Shown: positions 4,848-6,646 of the stretch, piece after piece
How positions within the stretch are numbered: position 1 is the first letter of the stretch
Layout of the letters: each line of letters begins with the position of its first letter
NCBI GenBank assembly: GCA_031178305.1
Contig: JAPSJG010000217.1
Location: 1 to 6,646, forward strand
DNA from: Sinorhizobium sp.
GTDB lineage: Bacteria; Pseudomonadota; Alphaproteobacteria; Rhizobiales; Rhizobiaceae
Reading direction: 5' to 3'
DNA: 6,646 bases
Program-made: the position numbers and the translations under genes
Notes under the pieces: generated by a model
What the model saw: only the letters and a program-made list of their open reading frames with translations
Told to the model about the DNA's origin: nothing
Database searches by the model: none

Positions 4848-6646
4848 ATGAACGACATGCTGAAGACGAAGCCGGAATTTTCAGCCGAAGAGGCAAGCGC
4901 GCTCCTTGCGCAGCACTTCGGCTTGAAGGGAACGCTCGCGCCGCTCGACAGCGAGCGCGACCAGAATTTCAAGGTGACCGCCGGCGGTGCGACCTACATC
5001 CTGAAAATCGTCAACGCAGCTGAGCCGGAGATCGAGAGCGATTTCCAGACGGCTCTGCTGCGGCACCTTGGCGAGCGCACCGGCGACCTTCCAGTCCCGC
5101 ATCTCCGCCCAACGCTATCGGGCGCAACCCTTGCCGAGGCGACGGGCTCACGCGGGCTCACCCATCGGCTGCGGCTCGTAAGCTGGCTGCCGGGCCTGCC
5201 GCTCGCCCAGTCCCGGCGCAGCGACGCGGCGCTTCGGTCCTTTGGCCAGATCCTCGGCCGCTTCGATGCCGCACTCAAGGGCTTTATGCATCCGGGGGCG
5301 CTGCGCGACCTCGATTGGGACATCCGCCATGCCGGCCGTTCCGCCGACCGACTGCATCACATAGCCGACGCAGGCGACCGAGCTCTTCTCGAGCGCTTCA
5401 TCACGCGTTTCGAGGAGCAAGTTGCGCCGCGACTCCCGATGCTTCGTGCAGGTGTCATCCATAACGACGCCAATGACTGGAACGTGCTGGTCGATGAAAG
5501 CGATCACGACCGCATCGCCGGTATCATCGATTTCGGCGACGCGCTTTACACGCCGGTAATTGCCGATGTGGCGATCGCCGCCGCCTATGCCGGGCTCGAC
5601 CATGCCGATCCGATCGGCGCAGCCGCCGCCATCGCCCGCGGCTTCCATTCGGAATACCCGCTTGTCGAGGAGGAGATAGAACTGCTCGTCGACCTCATCG
5701 CCATGCGGCTGGTCACGTCGGTGACGATGTCGGCCTCGCGCCGCGCCGAGGTCGACGGCAATCCCTATCTCGCCGTCAGTGAGAAACCGGCCTGGGCGCT
5801 CCTGCGCAAGCTCGATGCCATGAACCGGTGCTTTGCGACCGCGATCCTTCGCCATGCCTGCGGCTTCGAGGCGGTTGCCGGCGCGTGCGCCGTCAGCGCC
5901 TGGATCGAACGGAACCGCAAGCAGCTTTGGCCGATCTTCGAGCGGCCGGTTGCGACCTACCCGGCCGACCTCGTGCCCTATGGCGAGCCCGGCCATCCGA
6001 TGACCGTCGCTTCGGCCAGCGAACGCCCGAACGAGGCTCAGGCGATCTGGGAAGCGCATTGCCGTGCGGGCGGTGTGGCGCTCGGCATCGGCCCCTGGGG
6101 CGAGGCCCGCACCGTCTATGCGGGCGACATGTTCGTCTCCCGTCTGATCGCAGATACCCGCCGCACGCGTCACCTCGGCCTCGACCTCTTCATGCCGGCC
6201 GGCACCAGCCTCCATACGCCGCTTGCCGCCACCGTCGTCAGCGCCGAGATCGAAAGAGAGCCGCTCGGCTACGGCTGCCTTGTCGCGCTTCGGCACGAGC
6301 CCGACGGTTGCCCGTCCTTCGTGACGCTCTGGGGGCACCTTGCCCATGAAGCCGCCAGCCGCCTGAAGCCGGGCGACAGGCTGCAGCCCGGCGCGCTCGT
6401 CGGCGAAATGGGAGCGCCGGAGGAGAACGGCGGCTGGGCGCCGCATCTCCACCTGCAGATTTCAACCGACACGCGCCTTTCGGCCACCGAAATCCTCGGC
6501 GTCGGCGAGGGGCGCTACCTCGATGTCTGGGCCGAGCTCTTTCCGGACGCCGCGACTTTCGCGGGCATTGCGCCGGAATTTTTCTCCCGGACCGGCCGCT
6601 CGCATGAGGAGATCGTCCGGCTGCGCCGCGAGTTGCTGCTGCCGAA
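4848..6646 (+). CDS. Fusion protein: APH-like (hydroxylysine-kinase-type) kinase + M23 peptidase-like domain, probably continuing into a class III aminotransferase; 3' end outside window
   Basis: The first 599 codons of a longer protein are present, with no stop. Residues about 25-255 are an aminoglycoside-phosphotransferase-fold kinase: a strand with YILKIVNAAE (K53 likely binds ATP), the catalytic loop VIHNDANDWNVLV (H205, D207, N212; Brenner motif HxDxxxxN) and the metal motif IIDFGD (D228). Residues about 438-540 are an M23/LytM-like domain: HLGLDLFMPAG (H442, D446), LWGHLAH (H497) and APHLHLQI (H533, H535), so zinc ligands and catalytic histidines are intact. No signal peptide or membrane segment is seen, so it should be cytoplasmic. 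The tail ends HEEIVRLRRELLLP, where relatives I recall lead into a PLP-dependent class III aminotransferase/phospho-lyase; that part is inferred. The likely role is to phosphorylate an amino alcohol such as hydroxylysine and then eliminate phosphate and ammonia. GTGAGGG precedes the ATG. Divergent from an Lrp/AsnC regulator. Confidence 0.85.
   Translation, partial: MNDMLKTKPEFSAEEASALLAQHFGLKGTLAPLDSERDQNFKVTAGGATYILKIVNAAEPEIESDFQTALLRHLGERTGDLPVPHLRPTLSGATLAEATGSRGLTHRLRLVSWLPGLPLAQSRRSDAALRSFGQILGRFDAALKGFMHPGALRDLDWDIRHAGRSADRLHHIADAGDRALLERFITRFEEQVAPRLPMLRAGVIHNDANDWNVLVDESDHDRIAGIIDFGDALYTPVIADVAIAAAYAGLDHADPIGAAAAIARGFHSEYPLVEEEIELLVDLIAMRLVTSVTMSASRRAEVDGNPYLAVSEKPAWALLRKLDAMNRCFATAILRHACGFEAVAGACAVSAWIERNRKQLWPIFERPVATYPADLVPYGEPGHPMTVASASERPNEAQAIWEAHCRAGGVALGIGPWGEARTVYAGDMFVSRLIADTRRTRHLGLDLFMPAGTSLHTPLAATVVSAEIEREPLGYGCLVALRHEPDGCPSFVTLWGHLAHEAASRLKPGDRLQPGALVGEMGAPEENGGWAPHLHLQISTDTRLSATEILGVGEGRYLDVWAELFPDAATFAGIAPEFFSRTGRSHEEIVRLRRELLLP

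Noticed and set aside
5148..6452. Minus-strand open frame of 434 codons opposite the kinase-M23 gene
   Set aside because: The plus strand shows clear kinase and M23 motifs throughout this stretch. The antisense translation has no recognisable domain and is explained by GC-rich codon structure.
1..6646. Search for CRISPR arrays, insertion sequences, tRNA genes, toxin-antitoxin pairs or phage genes
   Set aside because: No regularly spaced repeats, terminal inverted repeats with a transposase, cloverleaf sequences or relevant protein motifs were seen. Gene content and base use look chromosomal throughout.

Overview
The window looks like chromosomal DNA of an alphaproteobacterium of the Rhizobium/Sinorhizobium/Agrobacterium group. 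This rests on high GC with strong G/C third positions, rhizobial-style protein sequences, CTATAT-like -10 elements, and three small regulators each beside an enzyme gene. I see no insertion sequence, phage gene, tRNA, rRNA or CRISPR array. Gene packing is tight, and no gene-free stretch exceeds about 220 bases.

Layout. (1) The left edge holds the first 82 codons of a minus-strand D-alanyl-D-alanine carboxypeptidase: signal peptide plus SxxK active site, cut by the window edge. A good promoter lies in the gap before it. (2) Divergent from it, a plus-strand M20D amidohydrolase (hippurate / N-acyl-amino-acid hydrolase type) is followed 22 bases later by a close relative of Lrp, so the two probably form an operon. 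(3) A strong perfect hairpin separates that operon from a convergent minus-strand zinc alcohol/aldehyde dehydrogenase of the YahK/cinnamyl-alcohol type. (4) Divergent from the dehydrogenase is an AraC-family regulator. The shared gap contains an exact 11-bp direct repeat with a 21-bp period, a typical AraC-type operator, just upstream of a possible dehydrogenase promoter. (5) A second Lrp/AsnC regulator converges on the AraC gene and starts from TTG. (6) Divergent from it, and running off the right edge, is a large fusion protein. It has an N-terminal APH-like kinase domain and then an M23 metallopeptidase-like domain with all expected zinc ligands. A class III aminotransferase / phospho-lyase domain is expected beyond the window.

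How the genes work together. Three regulator-enzyme pairs are visible: Lrp with the amidohydrolase, AraC with the dehydrogenase, and Lrp/AsnC with the kinase fusion. They suggest scavenging of amino-acid conjugates, handling of alcohols or aldehydes, and breakdown of an amino-alcohol-type compound. The least conventional element is the kinase-M23 fusion with its own divergent Lrp/AsnC regulator. By analogy with hydroxylysine kinase and the AGXT2L phospho-lyases it may phosphorylate an amino alcohol and then eliminate phosphate and ammonia. The reason for a peptidase-fold domain in an apparently cytoplasmic enzyme is unclear.
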